NCBI GenBank assembly: GCA_016785225.1
Contig: JAFBJZ010000375.1
Coordinates: forward strand, 1,911,001-1,975,000
Reading direction: 5' to 3'
From: Psettodes erumei
Lineage: Eukaryota > Chordata > Actinopteri > Pleuronectiformes > Psettodidae
DNA length: 64,000 nucleotides
The position numbers and the translations under genes are program-made. Below are positions 24,120 to 35,900 of this stretch, piece by piece. Below the pieces are notes generated by a model. That model was not told where the DNA came from. It worked only from the letters and a program-made list of their open reading frames with translations, and did not search any database. Position 1 is the stretch's first letter. Every line of letters starts with the position of its first letter.

Positions 24120-26729
24120 ACAATGTCAGACTGCAGGCACATCAGTTGCACTGCTATGCAGGCCTCAACGGATTCTCCAGATTTCGTAATTATCCAATTA
24201 TGGCAATTTGATAATTACACATATTTGTTGCCTCCTCCTCATCTCCACAGCTGGAGACATGATCAACGGAGCAGAGAAAGGAAGCCTCGGGTTGCCCTCA
24301 GTGAAGATATAGTTAGCTAACTGCACAGATACAGTAAATGCTCAATTTCCTTCCTGCATGAGAGGACATTAGACATCACAGCGCCTCAGTCTGGAGAAAC
24401 ACACAGTGCTGATGATAATAAACATCATTCTCACAATATTTTCCTTTCCTTACAGCGTGTTGCTGTTGAGGACTATTAATTGGTTTCATTTCTAACACCT
24501 ACAAACTTGTGGAGTGTTTTTTTTATATTATGGCAATTGGCTGAGGGTGAAGCAGCATCATGACAGGGAGTCAAAGAAAACGACACTGCAAGACTTAAAA
24601 ACACTTCTTATATCACTGAACAATGAGCTCCGAGTTTCGACTTTAACTCCAGTCAGTGTTGGTATTGTGGCGTGTCGTGACAAATAAAGCAATGATTGTG
24701 AAACACTGAGAAGTGTAAAATGTTTTTGCTTCATTATGAAACTGCAGTGGGCCAGAGGACATCATGAGCCGGCGGCCACCTTGGTGTTCCAGATTAATTT
24801 CTTCCTTTGGCAGGTGATTCCAAACTAAGTGAGGGCCTACTAGAATGACCGCCCCATGACTCTGACACATTACTACTTTAAGTTCAGTTGTTTGACTCAT
24901 CATTATGAAAAAGTAATTAGAAAACACCCTGAAGTTCTTACAATCAATCTTCTGCTAAAACTGAAAAACTAGAATTTCCCCCCATTCTATTCAAGGGGAA
25001 TGGTTTTACTCGTGGTTCAGGTTCTTGTTTCCCAAAAACGAATGTGATGACGAAACAAGAGCATGGGCTTGGCCTTTGTTTGTGGCTCTGTTTTTTTTTT
25101 TTTTTTTTGCTAAAATAGCTTTAGAAGACTTAAAACCAAAAAGAAAGGAGGCAAAAGAGGTGAATATGGCCTGAAAATAAAGGAGCTTGCCTCTGGGGAG
25201 TTTTGTCTTTTTTTACCTCTTTTGACTTTGTCTCTCTCACCTGGTTTCTGGTTTTGTCAGCTTCCCGTTGTTCAAGAGTTTGTCGTACACACAGGTGTGG
25301 CCCGGACAAATAGCTGAGAGGCGAGGCACACCCTGTGCTCAGAATAAAGATCATCTTTCTTGCTATGCAGGAATTTTGAAGTTCACAGGCAGATTTGATC
25401 AATTAATTTTCAAAAGTTTCATTCATAGGTCAATTCCACCTGAAACGGCCCTCCAGTTTGTTTTCCTCTGCTGAGGGTGACACATACAGAGGAGAAATTT
25501 CTGGTGGCCATGTGGGTGGCAGCCATGGTAACCCAGTGACTGACAGGCACATTAAAGTGATAGCAGCTGCTGAAATATTTAGGGCTACAGGTGAAGCCAC
25601 TGAAGAGCCAGATAGTGCCTGGTCGGGAAATTTATGGCCTCCACCATTCTCACCCAATCAACAACACAAGCAGGAGGGGAAAACAGCCATGCATTTTCTT
25701 ATCTATGTCTATTATTCCCTTCAGGGCAGTGACCACTGTGTCAGACCATTCATCTTTAGGAGAGAGAGACTCAGAGCTCAGAGCTGATTACACAGGTAAA
25801 TGGGACATAAGGATATTTTAAATGTGAAAATCTGGCTTTTCTTATTGTGATTCTTACAGTTGTGTTTTGGACCTATACTGAGAGAAGAAAGAGATTGATG
25901 AGGAATATTTAAGGCCTTGTTTGACAATTTTTAGCTTGATTGGCTCCAATGAAATGTCACAGTATCATACATAAAGTATAATTTTCCATTTGAAGTGTCC
26001 CTTCAAAGCCCTTAGCTGACTATTTCTGTGAGACACTGCGGCCTACAGGCTCTGAATAATGACTGTAACCAGCTTATGGGATAAGACTGTGATTATGTAA
26101 GCAGATAGCGTCGCTCTGTTCTGCATGTCTTTGGTTTTTCACATGCACATGGAGGCAAACAGGGTGTTGGCTGTTGTATTCAAGCTGCAAACTGGTTTCA
26201 GAAACATTCAAACACTCAACACTCACTCACTCGCCATAGTGCACAGCGATCACAAGGACAGACTCATTTACATGTCAAAACACACACATGCACAGGTGTT
26301 TCATTTAGCCAGGAGGGATTAAGAGAAGAAAGTAAAAGAAACGGGTCAATAAGCACAACAGTACCATAGACCCTGAGAAGAAAAATACATCTTTCTAAAT
26401 ACAGTTTACTCTACAAAAGTGATAAAGGCCAAGCAAAGGTTACAAGAGCCCTTATGTCCCATTGTTGGGATAAACTTCACATGCTGCCGCTCGCTTGGAA
26501 GAGACTTTTGTCCTCAGTCGGAGAGATAAGGCTTGGAAGAGCTTTTAACTCCAGACGAGCACAGATGAGACTGTATCCTACTTCCTGCCACTGATATTGG
26601 TAAAGTGTGACATCATTCCTCACAGCACAGGTGTACACATGTGTACACTATGTGTATTGATTTCTCTTCGCTACTGCCCAGGGAGTAACACAAAAGTCTC
26701 ACAAGTCCTGATAGGTTGTTTGTAACTAC

Positions 26730-27085
26730 AGGCGCAGGTATGGGGCACCTTTATCATCCGTCCTTCTGTCAATTTTCTCGACAACCACTCATTCGACTGA
26801 CTTCAAACCTGGCGTGCACATTACTGACAACCCAAGTGCCGACTTAAACATTTTTTGATGAGCTCTTTTTGAGAAAGCATCAAACATTGCTTTTCTATAT
26901 GTCATTTGACGTAAAGGAAAAAGGCAGAAGTACACTGCGAGGGCAGTTCAGCACCTGGACAATTTACAGGTTATTCATGTAAAGATGCTTCGCAATGCTC
27001 CAAAGAAAGCAGCGAGCCGCATTAAGACAGGGCAAACAATCATTTTGAACAGGCACTGCATTTGGGGTCAACGCCAATAAATGCG
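26730..27085 (+). repeat. candidate dispersed teleost repeat (family B)
   Basis: The segment includes TTTCTCGACAACCACTCATT and ACTTCAAACCTGGCGTGCAC, phrases that I recall as recurrent in fish genomic DNA. It directly precedes the family A fragment at 27086. There is only one copy in the window, so the call rests on memory. Confidence 0.4.
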
Positions 27086-27312
27086 TGGTTAAACTGATGA
27101 GTCCTCCCACCAAATTTCATTGCAATCCAGCCAATATTATCAAGACATTTTATTCAAGGCCAAATGTCAACAGTTGGTGGCGCTACAGGAAACAGGGGGA
27201 TCGCCTCATTAACATTCATCCTCTCAGGGACTGCACAACTTTACTTACAGATAATGTCTGTACTTCATGGCAATCCATCCAAAAGTTGTGGCCCTGCAAC
27301 TGCGCAACATAA
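27086..27312 (+). repeat. second, fragmentary copy of dispersed repeat family A
   Basis: It shares with 20895-21308 the blocks AAATTTCATTGCAATCCAGCC, GTTGGTGGCGCTACAGGAAA, ATTCATCCTCTCAGG and TTCATGGCAATCCATCC, in the same order and orientation. Divergence is high, indicating an old insertion. Confidence 0.55.
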
Positions 27313-27393
27313 ACTCTTGTGTCATCACAACCCTCCTAAATTTCCAGAAATGTTATTGAAAACATTACCTATGTTTCCTCAGTAGTAAATATG

Positions 27394-27461
27394 ACCCCCA
27401 CCCTCCCTCCCTCCCTCGGCCCCTCCCTCCCTCGGTCCCCCTCTGTCCCTCCCTCCCTCCT
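27394..27461. repeat. (CCCT)n-rich pyrimidine tract, G-quadruplex-prone on the minus strand
   Basis: Sixty-odd bases are almost entirely C and T with many CCC runs spaced by 1-4 nt. The minus strand (fhip1a sense) therefore has more than eight GGG runs, which fits the G4 motif G3+N1-7 many times over. Confidence 0.85.
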
Positions 27462-29096
27462 GAAACCACGTTTCACTACATATTTCCCCTCGTGTTTTCC
27501 TCTGACCCTCACAGGCTAAATTACCACATTGTGTGTACACACAGTGTGGGCTGGTGACATCAGTCTGACTTACATGTTGGTATGAAAAGACTTCAGCCTG
27601 TCCCCCACACTACAATAGGCTTCTGTCAGTGATAAGAGCGTGTTTAGTGTGTGGGTCTATCCTATCTCTGCTCCTACTGCTTCCTCTGTGGTTCGTTTGC
27701 ATCATGTCTCACTCGCTGGTAAAAAAAAAAAAAAGGTTTGCATGCTGAATGGGAGGGGGGAGGGCAGAAGATACGGCATGTCTGTGAAGTTCAGAGATGT
27801 TTATCAGAGAGAAGAGAGCAAGCTGCAGCAGCACTTGTGTAATTAAGCCAAATGGATGAAACAAGGGTACTTTTTTTATAAAACAGCAGAATTCCTTTTT
27901 TTAAAAAAAGCTATGACACACAGCTGACTCAAAACATAAAATTTTGGGAAAACAGTGTGCACAAAAATGCCTCTTGGGCTCATCTGTGTCAAATATTTGC
28001 TTAGGTGTGGACGTGTTTTTTTCCCTCCAAATTAGGTCTAACTTCTCTTTGCATTTACAAAGAACTGATTTTAAGGCCAAAAGGGATGCAAACTTCTCTT
28101 GACCATGAAGATATGGACTCCCTTAAAAAAAAAAAAAATGTCAGAAAGAAATACTTACCATCATGGAAAATTAATAGAACGGCTGTTTTTTTCCCAAAAT
28201 GCAAGCTCAAGCTAAATCCTTTAATCCAACACAGTGGCTCAATTTAGGAAACGCTGCCAGTGACCTGTTGGTTACTTTTAAGAGTCAGCATCAGGGTCTG
28301 AGCTGGGGGGGGGCTAATCCCAAACACGGGACAACGCTGAGCTCGCTGGTTAACGGAGGGAGTGGGGAAACAGGTTAGCAAATACATACGAATCTCCTGC
28401 TTGATTAAATTTTCTACAAGTTCAGACTAAGTCACAATGGAACTGTTCTGCATGCTTTTATTATTATTTTTTACAACATCATCAACGTTCCCTGGTTAAT
28501 GCTTGAGTTTCAGAGTGTCCAAACTGGCCACAGACAGCAACAGTGAAGGTGAAACTGATCTGATCCCGGTCACAAACTTGTGACCTGAACTTATACATCT
28601 AAACAGCATTAGTATGACCATTATTCACAGTCTAGTGAGACTCAAGGAGATGCTGTGTGTGTGTGTGAATCTCTTTGGTTTCAGGTCTGAGCAGTGATGT
28701 TCCTAACACAGGCTCTTCATCTGAGTCCCATTTGAATGTCACTAGCAATCTCACAAGCCACACAATGGAGATTTATATATTTGCAAATGTACAAAGAGGA
28801 GCCCAACCCCAATGCAGCAATTGTTCTTCAACATCAATGGAGGCTCCTAAAGAAGTTAACATTGATGCTATTGCATCATTTGGTCCAGAACTAGAGAGCA
28901 TTTTGTCACTGAAAGAAGAGCAAAGAAATGACACCAAAGGCTTTCCTCAGTGAAAGAGAGGTTTTCCCTCTTCTCTCATCTGGCCTCGGCTACAAGCGAT
29001 AGACAGTGATAGACAGATGGTTCATCCCATCACATGCCAAATATTTTTTTTGAAAAGGCGCCTGCCCTTTTCCAAACAGTTTCCAACAAAGCCTTC

Positions 29097-29126
29097 CCAG
29101 ATGGTTCTGCGTGACAAACCATCTGG
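29097..29126. repeat. perfect 10-bp inverted repeat (hairpin) in a fhip1a intron
   Basis: CCAGATGGTT at 29097-29106 and its exact complement AACCATCTGG at 29117-29126 flank a 10-nt loop. It is non-repetitive and GC-balanced. It is not part of any recognised gene. Confidence 0.8.
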
Positions 29127-30757
29127 CACGTCAGGTTAGCCGCAGCATGTAAGCAATTATGTACCGCAGAGATCAGATTGCATCAATTCAGATAGCATCA
29201 TCTGAGAAGCAGGCCTGAATTAAGTGTTAAAAACCACCAACAACAACACCACAGTTTACTGCTTCCCTACAATCATCAAAACCTCAAACTTTTACATCCT
29301 TTATACTGTCCGAATAGCTCATTCACAATGATATATTTACATCCCATCCTCTCACAGCAGCTGCGGACAGAGTGCAGGAAAGAGCCACTGGTTGTGTGCT
29401 AGTAGGATTTAAACAGGATCCACATGAAGGAAATGTTTGAAACCAACTCAGTGACCACAGCAACCACATCTGACGATAACATGCAGGGGTTAGATTGGCA
29501 AAGGATATGAGTATAGTTCAGCTGTTAGCACATGGCCTCACTATGGACTATCAGTCATATGACAAACACATGGGGAGTGAGGGAGTGGGTGAGGGGAACA
29601 ACTGAGAAATCAATTGTCATAAAACTAAGCTATTGTGACATTAGTAGACAGTTGATCATTTGAACCAGAAGTCCAGTGATTTTCTGTAGTAGATATTAGA
29701 CATTACCTGATTGGTTGAGGAAATGATTGATTAGTCAATTAGTATCTGTTAACAAGTTTTTCACATATCCAGCTAACTTACAAAAAAGCAGATTTACAAA
29801 CCACCAAAACAAACAGGGTGGAAAAAATAATCCCCCGTCGCAGCAGAGTAATAAATCACACTGAGGATGAGGTAACTCTTCTGGCCTTTTCTCTACAGAG
29901 AGAAGCTGAACAAAAACACAGGCTTACTCATTCATATTGGACATGTTTTTCAAAAAAAAAAAAAACTAAACTAAAAAAAACCCTTAGTTTCCACCAGGTG
30001 ACTGTGAAAAACACTGATTTAGGAGGTGGAAGAGGACACCTGTAGAGGAATTACACTCACATAAGATGGCCAGCCATGAAATATTCATAATGTTTGCTTG
30101 TAACTCAACCCCCACACCCCCGTATTCTGTCTCCCCCACAATGGACTTCTTAGGACAGGGGCCTGAAAGGTGAAACAGTAAGAGCTAAGCTGTAAAATAA
30201 CTTCATCAGGGGATAAAACAACAGCAGCAACACGTGGATACAATACTGCCTGGACTTTACTGTATAGCGTCTGCAGGTTACTAGGAGATTATGAAACCAG
30301 ATGCATTTGAGAACGTGTCATTAAGCAGAGGCTGGTTTATTGGCTGTGGTCGCTAAATTGTGAGCTATAATTAGAGGTTGGGTGGGTCTACGTTGTCTCT
30401 ATGGTGAGGGCACAACAGTAAAAGACACAGTGGAAACGTGACAGAAAGAAGTCATAACGCACTTTGGTGTTTGCACTTCTTAAACTTTACAAGGGTGCAA
30501 AATAGTGGAAGACAACCACCAACCCACCCAGAAGAGACCAGTGTTTGTCCCCGGGCGGCACATTGGAGATAACCCAATTCTTCCGCCCACCCGCACTTGT
30601 CAATCACAGTGTCCGCAAACTGAAAAAACGCCCAAAACACGGGCGCACACGCACACATGGTCCAATGAGACCAGAAATACCACTGTCATGTAACACGTCA
30701 TAATGCTGCAGATAAACTTAATAGTTTAAGTTAAAACAAAACACAAACAACTGTTTT

Positions 30758-30788
30758 TTTGCTTTCTATCTATCTTTCTTTCTTTCTT
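30758..30788. repeat. (CTTT/CTAT)n microsatellite beside the fhip1a exon 1 donor
   Basis: A short tetranucleotide tract lies immediately on the intron side of the donor at 30791/30790. Confidence 0.8.
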
Positions 30789-30790
30789 AC

Positions 30791-31060
30791 CGTCGGACTC
30801 GGACGGATCCTCCGGTCGCACGGAGAGAGCGCACAGGCGTCTGAGTGGCGTCGAGCAGCAGCAGCAGCAGGTTTTTTAACCGCAAACAATAACAGAAGTA
30901 TATTTCCTCGCGGGGATTTTTGTAAAAAAAAAAAAAAATCCGTTTCGGTCTCGGCTTCACGAAGCTCCACTTTAACAGCTGCCTACAGGGAGGTATTAGT
31001 GGAAGTGTAACCAAGCTACTTAACCTGGCCCGTAGCGCGTGCGTGCGTGCGCGCACAAAC
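30791..31060 (-). promoter_or_regulatory. fhip1a: fhip1a first exon and promoter (CpG-rich, inferred)
   Basis: A GC- and CpG-rich island stands out in AT-rich surroundings. It ends on the minus strand in an ideal donor, GACG|GTAAGAAAG, at 30791/30790. A short (CAG)n tract at about 30855-30873 would be (CTG)n in the 5' UTR. No TATA box is obvious. Most likely it is exon 1 plus core promoter, divergent from sh3d19. The transcription start is not determinable here. Confidence 0.5.
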
Positions 31061-32909
31061 ACACACTAAAGGTAAAGCCACACTGATCCTCATTTGGACG
31101 CTCCTCCCACTGAGAGCTACACCAGGGCCACATCCACCGAAGGAGTGTCTCTGTGTGTTTCTCTCTTTCTCTCTCTTTTTAAAACGCACTAGTCTCCCTC
31201 GTGAAAAATACAGCTCTGAGAAAATGTGTACGTGGTGCCTTCACACGGGGAAAACTATAAATTACTGGAGGGACGCACATCAAAGAGTTAAGGGGATGCT
31301 ATAGCAGGTAATATATGTTGATAATTGTGTTAGGGTTTAAATTCGATCAGGTGTAGTATATGATGTGGTTTATCTACTTACACATGGGATAAATCATACA
31401 TCTGGTCGTGTTTCCAAAACACTGAAAACCTCGCGAGTTTCCTATTTTTCTACACAGGAAAAAAATAAACCTGATCATACCGATTGCATCTTATCATATA
31501 GGTTAATTTTATCCGGACACTATCAGGAGAAGACATAAGAAATAATATCGATTTGACAAATAACTCTGTATGACGCCATCTGTTGGACAAAAACGGTGAG
31601 ACACAAGGAAGCTGATGATAAATGATAAAAAAAAATATCTCTGCCTAATTAACTCGTTGGTTTTATAAAGTTAAATTACTTTTTTCTGTTTCTATAAAAA
31701 AACTAAAATTTGATACAAGAATCTCTTACCCTCCTCCTTATCTTTCTTATCCCAACTGTGAAGATAAATGAAGATACTTTCTTCTGTGGCTGTGTTTTAA
31801 AACCACAGTCAGCTATGTTTAGGATGTAAGATGTATTTTTTTCCCCATGTTAAATCTTTTCCTTAAAATTTTGAGATTCTGAATGAAGACCTTTATACTG
31901 TAGGCTTTGGTATCACTACAGCCACGCAGTATTGCTACCCACAGCTCGGGTGAGATCATGATCTTTGTGGTTTCTAACATGAAATTATACTGTGGAAAAA
32001 GAGACAGAACCAGCATTTATGCTTGATTGAAGGATATACTTTGCCCACGTCACAGTTTAAACAGTTAGAATAAAACTATCTAAAACACACTTTCCAGGTA
32101 AGCTGTTATTTGATGATGATCATTGAAGTCCAACCATACAACTTTTGAAAAGCTGGGCCTTGGGGTCAGTAAATTACACAAAAACTGAATTTGACCCGGG
32201 CCTTAAAGATGACCGTGCGACATCTAGTGGAAAGACAGTTATACTGCAATTTTCCCACAGTCAAGTTTTCATTTTGAAAGTTTACTCCGGACTTTGCTCT
32301 TTATGGCCTCTATAAACTGCTTCTGATCCTTTTGGTTTGTTTTCCTGAGAAAATAATATCTCTTAGTGATGCTGTCAACCCAAACACTATTTTTTTTTTT
32401 TTTTTTTTTTTGGGGGGGGGGGGGTGTCATGTCAACTTTGGGAATGATGATAATTTCATGTTTCCACAGTCTCACCAGGTACATGACAGTTTATTGGTGG
32501 TTCGTCAAAGTCATTTCCCTAAGGAGATAAAACGCTAAAACCGGATTATCTAAAAACTTTTTCAGCAAAAAACGCGAACTAATTGAACATACTACTTCCT
32601 TGACACATCTAAACAGTGTTTACCGCGGGCTAACGGTGTAAATGTTGTCGATGGGTTACTCGTCATCACCACGTTTATCCACTTTAACAAAACGCCTGCT
32701 GCCTGCTGGAGTCCGTGCGGTGCAGTGGCACCACCTCCATGCCGAGCAGGGCAGAGAGGTCCGCTGTCGTGGGCAGGACACGCTGAAGCTTCTAGAGGTT
32801 AGGGACACCAACTGATGTTATCGACCGTGTAACACGGACGAAAGAGCAACCGAACGCTCCCACAAGCTCGTGTGGTTGTTATTAATTTCTGCACCGTTTT
32901 AAATCAACA
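31061..32909. other. divergent promoter interval between fhip1a and sh3d19
   Basis: About 1.8 kb lie between the fhip1a 5' exon and the sh3d19 start codon. It contains CTCGCGAG at 31430-31437, which resembles the TCTCGCGAGA element of housekeeping promoters. A T22-G13 homopolymer junction is at 32390-32424, and moderately GC-rich sequence from about 32630 to 32830 probably holds the sh3d19 promoter and 5' UTR. A five-codon ORF, ATG at 32815 to TAA at 32832, precedes the sh3d19 start. No gene is recognised inside. Confidence 0.5.
32390..32424. repeat. homopolymer pair, T22 followed by G13
   Basis: Twenty-two T run straight into thirteen G. Its length is likely to be unreliable in any sequence read. 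Confidence 0.9.
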
Positions 32910-35900
32910 ATGGCCGAAGCCCGGCGTGAAGACGAGAGCGAGGGGGAGCGCAGAGATCTGCTGCGGGACATGCGGAGCAGGAGCCAGGCGACAGGTACTG
33001 ATGTTTGTTTGGGAATGTAACGACTGATCGGCGGATTATCTGTTGATAACATGGCGCTCCTCGGAGGGACAGCTGTGGATTATAATTGGCTAGTTTGTGC
33101 TGAGTTTGACAAATTGACTTTTGTTTTTAAAGTGCCTTTATGTTTCAGTCACTTAGTGTTGAAACTCATTTGAATTGTGAAGTGCTCAGTCACAGTGAAC
33201 ATCAAATCTGTATATTATATTATATATATTGGGTTTTATTGGGGGTCAAAGTTATATTAGGTAGTGTGATTCAAGTGCAGACAGATAAGGGCCTGCATCT
33301 GCACCTCTTGCAAGAATAATGCAACAGGCTAAACAACTGTGGCTCTGCTATTTAATTATTATACCGTGAAGAAATGATAAAAGCATCAAAACATTAACTA
33401 CTGCACTGCTTGCATTTGAAAATCATCAGCAAAAATGTAAAAGCCTACATGATTTTGCAGCTGGGGAACTAAAACATGGGGACTCTATGATTTTCTTTTT
33501 CTTCTTACAATCAGGAGCTGCTGAAACTTGAAATAAGCTGTAACAGCATCTTGTCAACCAGACAGACAGGCCTGTGTAAATGTATGAACAGATGCACACT
33601 TACAAACATTAGACAGCTTTTCACATAGATAGATACATTAATCAACTTGCTTGGGGTGAAATTGTCATTGAATGTTTTCACATATGCAGTTGAACTTTGA
33701 TACTTCTGGTGCTCTATTAGTCACTATGAGACACAAAGACACGAGCCACAAGACTTGAAGCTGAGTGATTTGGTTTCTTTCTGTTTTATTTAAGGTTTTA
33801 GTCAGAGCAAGAGATTTTTATTTTATCACTGAAAAATCCATGAAATGAAAGTATCACTGATATGAACCGGTGGCCTCCGTTTTCTCATCATAACACACCA
33901 CTGCTTGATGGAAACCTGTCTTTCATCCTCTTACGTGAACATAATTTAGTCTCTGTTCAGTCAACCATCTAGCTGTAACAGAAACGTATAGGTCCTCACC
34001 GCAACACGCTTAAGAAGGAAAACAGCTCTCTGGCTCCTACAGATTTGTAACGTCAGTCCTCACCCTGTGATTTAATGAACAAACATTAGCTTCTGTTTTC
34101 AGCCCCTTGCCTCACATACAAGCTCTAAAGCTGTCTTGCATCTTAGAGTTTCTCTCTATTATGGTTCACAAGAAGGTTCCTCAGTAGTATTTCATGGTTC
34201 TCTTTGTTCCCTGTTTTTCTTAGCAACACCTGGTGTGTAACCACTTATTTCTCAATCTCTCTCATGTCCTGCCTTGCTCAGACTACCCCTCCCTTGCCCC
34301 CCTTGCCCCCCTTGCCCCCCTTAACCACACCCTGACCCCACCTGCTGTGTGGATGGGAATTCCTGTCAATCCCTCTGTGCAGACAGGCCAGGCTGCTGTG
34401 TCATGAACGTGCCATTGTCTGTACTTGACGCAGTTTTTCATGCTTTTAAAAAAATGGTTAGAACCTGATACGTCCCATCACAAGAGGTTGGCATTGGCCT
34501 CATTTCAGGTAGTTTCCAGTGTGAATCACTCGTCCGCGCTGACACCGTCTAATCTTCTCTGACTGCAGGTCCACATCAGCTGCTGACATTGTGTTATCCA
34601 CATGACACCATGATCTGTACAGCCTCGATCTGTCTTGTTTTTCAAGTGAGGGCAAAGCTGTTTTGGCCTGTCCCTCTGTTAACAACAAAGACTTGGATTT
34701 TTAACAAAAGTGATGCTTTGCAGACACGTTAGAATTGTTTCTCAAGATTTCATGCTAAGTCTAACACAGCAAACCCTGTGGGAAAAAATGCCAAAGGTGA
34801 ATTAAGACTAAAGTGAAAGCCTTGATCAAACTTTATCAGACTCACCAGGGTCTGGTTCTTAACTAGTGTGAAGTTGTGGCTGGTGTAGAATGACACACAG
34901 TCAGATTGTTTTTCCTTTCCTTTTGTCACCAGCTGCTCTGTGACTGCTGTTGCTGTGCTGAGTAATGCCAGCATGTGTTCAAGTGAGAGCGCGGCTGTGA
35001 AGGGGAAACCGGCTCCTGCTGACTTCAGCAGCTTTCTCCTGTGTCTGCTGGGTATTTTCAGGTGTCAGCGGCCTACAAATACCAGGAGATACTCACTGAT
35101 TTGGAAAATGATTCAAAACAATATGAGAGGGCATGTCAAGCACTTTGGCAGGGTCTGCCATTTTTTAAACTTGTTGCCCTCAGTTGAATGTTTGGTGGTT
35201 GAATTAACCTTAAATAAAGTAAATTATACTTCCAGAACTACTTGATTAGTGAGTCTATATGAGCTTTGTCCCGTGTATGTCTTTTATTTATATATGACAG
35301 TGTTGATTCATTCCTGACTGAAACAGCTATCAGGTGCTCTGGGAACCTGTTAATTGTGTGTGAACAAAAAACCTTGGTGAAGCTCAAGTGCTCTAAAAAT
35401 ATAAAAAAAACTCCTAATATCTTGTGGATTCTATCATTAAACATTCATCATCACATGTGGTGTGTTTCAAATTTATTTTTATTTGTTTAGTTCAACCGTT
35501 TCCTATACTTTGTTTGCAATAATCACCTATGAATTTGTCCTCATTATTTTAGTTTTTTGTGAATCCCATTGGCATGCTACTTATCTGCAAAGTCATTTCA
35601 GCTGCACTCACCAGGATGAAAGGTGATAATTGTAAAAAGTTTGATTAGTATATTGATAGCACCAGTTCATTCTTTAGATGAACAAATCTGTGACTGACTC
35701 AGTAAATGAGCAACACAACTTTTGAGATTAATTATTAAATACTATTAGACTTATTAGACACCAGGGGAAAACAATAGGCCCCTGTGACCTTTCTCTTTGT
35801 GTGGAAAAAAAAGACAGTAACGGTGCAATGTTGTGTGGCACCAACTGCCACTTCCTGAATGACCACATTCCAGGTGATCAGATTGGCCACGTAAACACAA

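Larger units (their letters stand above)
21790..30790 (-). other. fhip1a 5' intron (9 kb)
   Basis: A long intron between the candidate first and second non-coding exons. It holds paired (GT)n arrays at 24 kb, a poly(T) at 25091-25108, dispersed repeats at 26.7-27.3 kb, a C/T-rich tract at 27.4 kb and a hairpin at 29.1 kb, each listed separately. No protein-coding gene was recognised on either strand. Confidence 0.55.
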
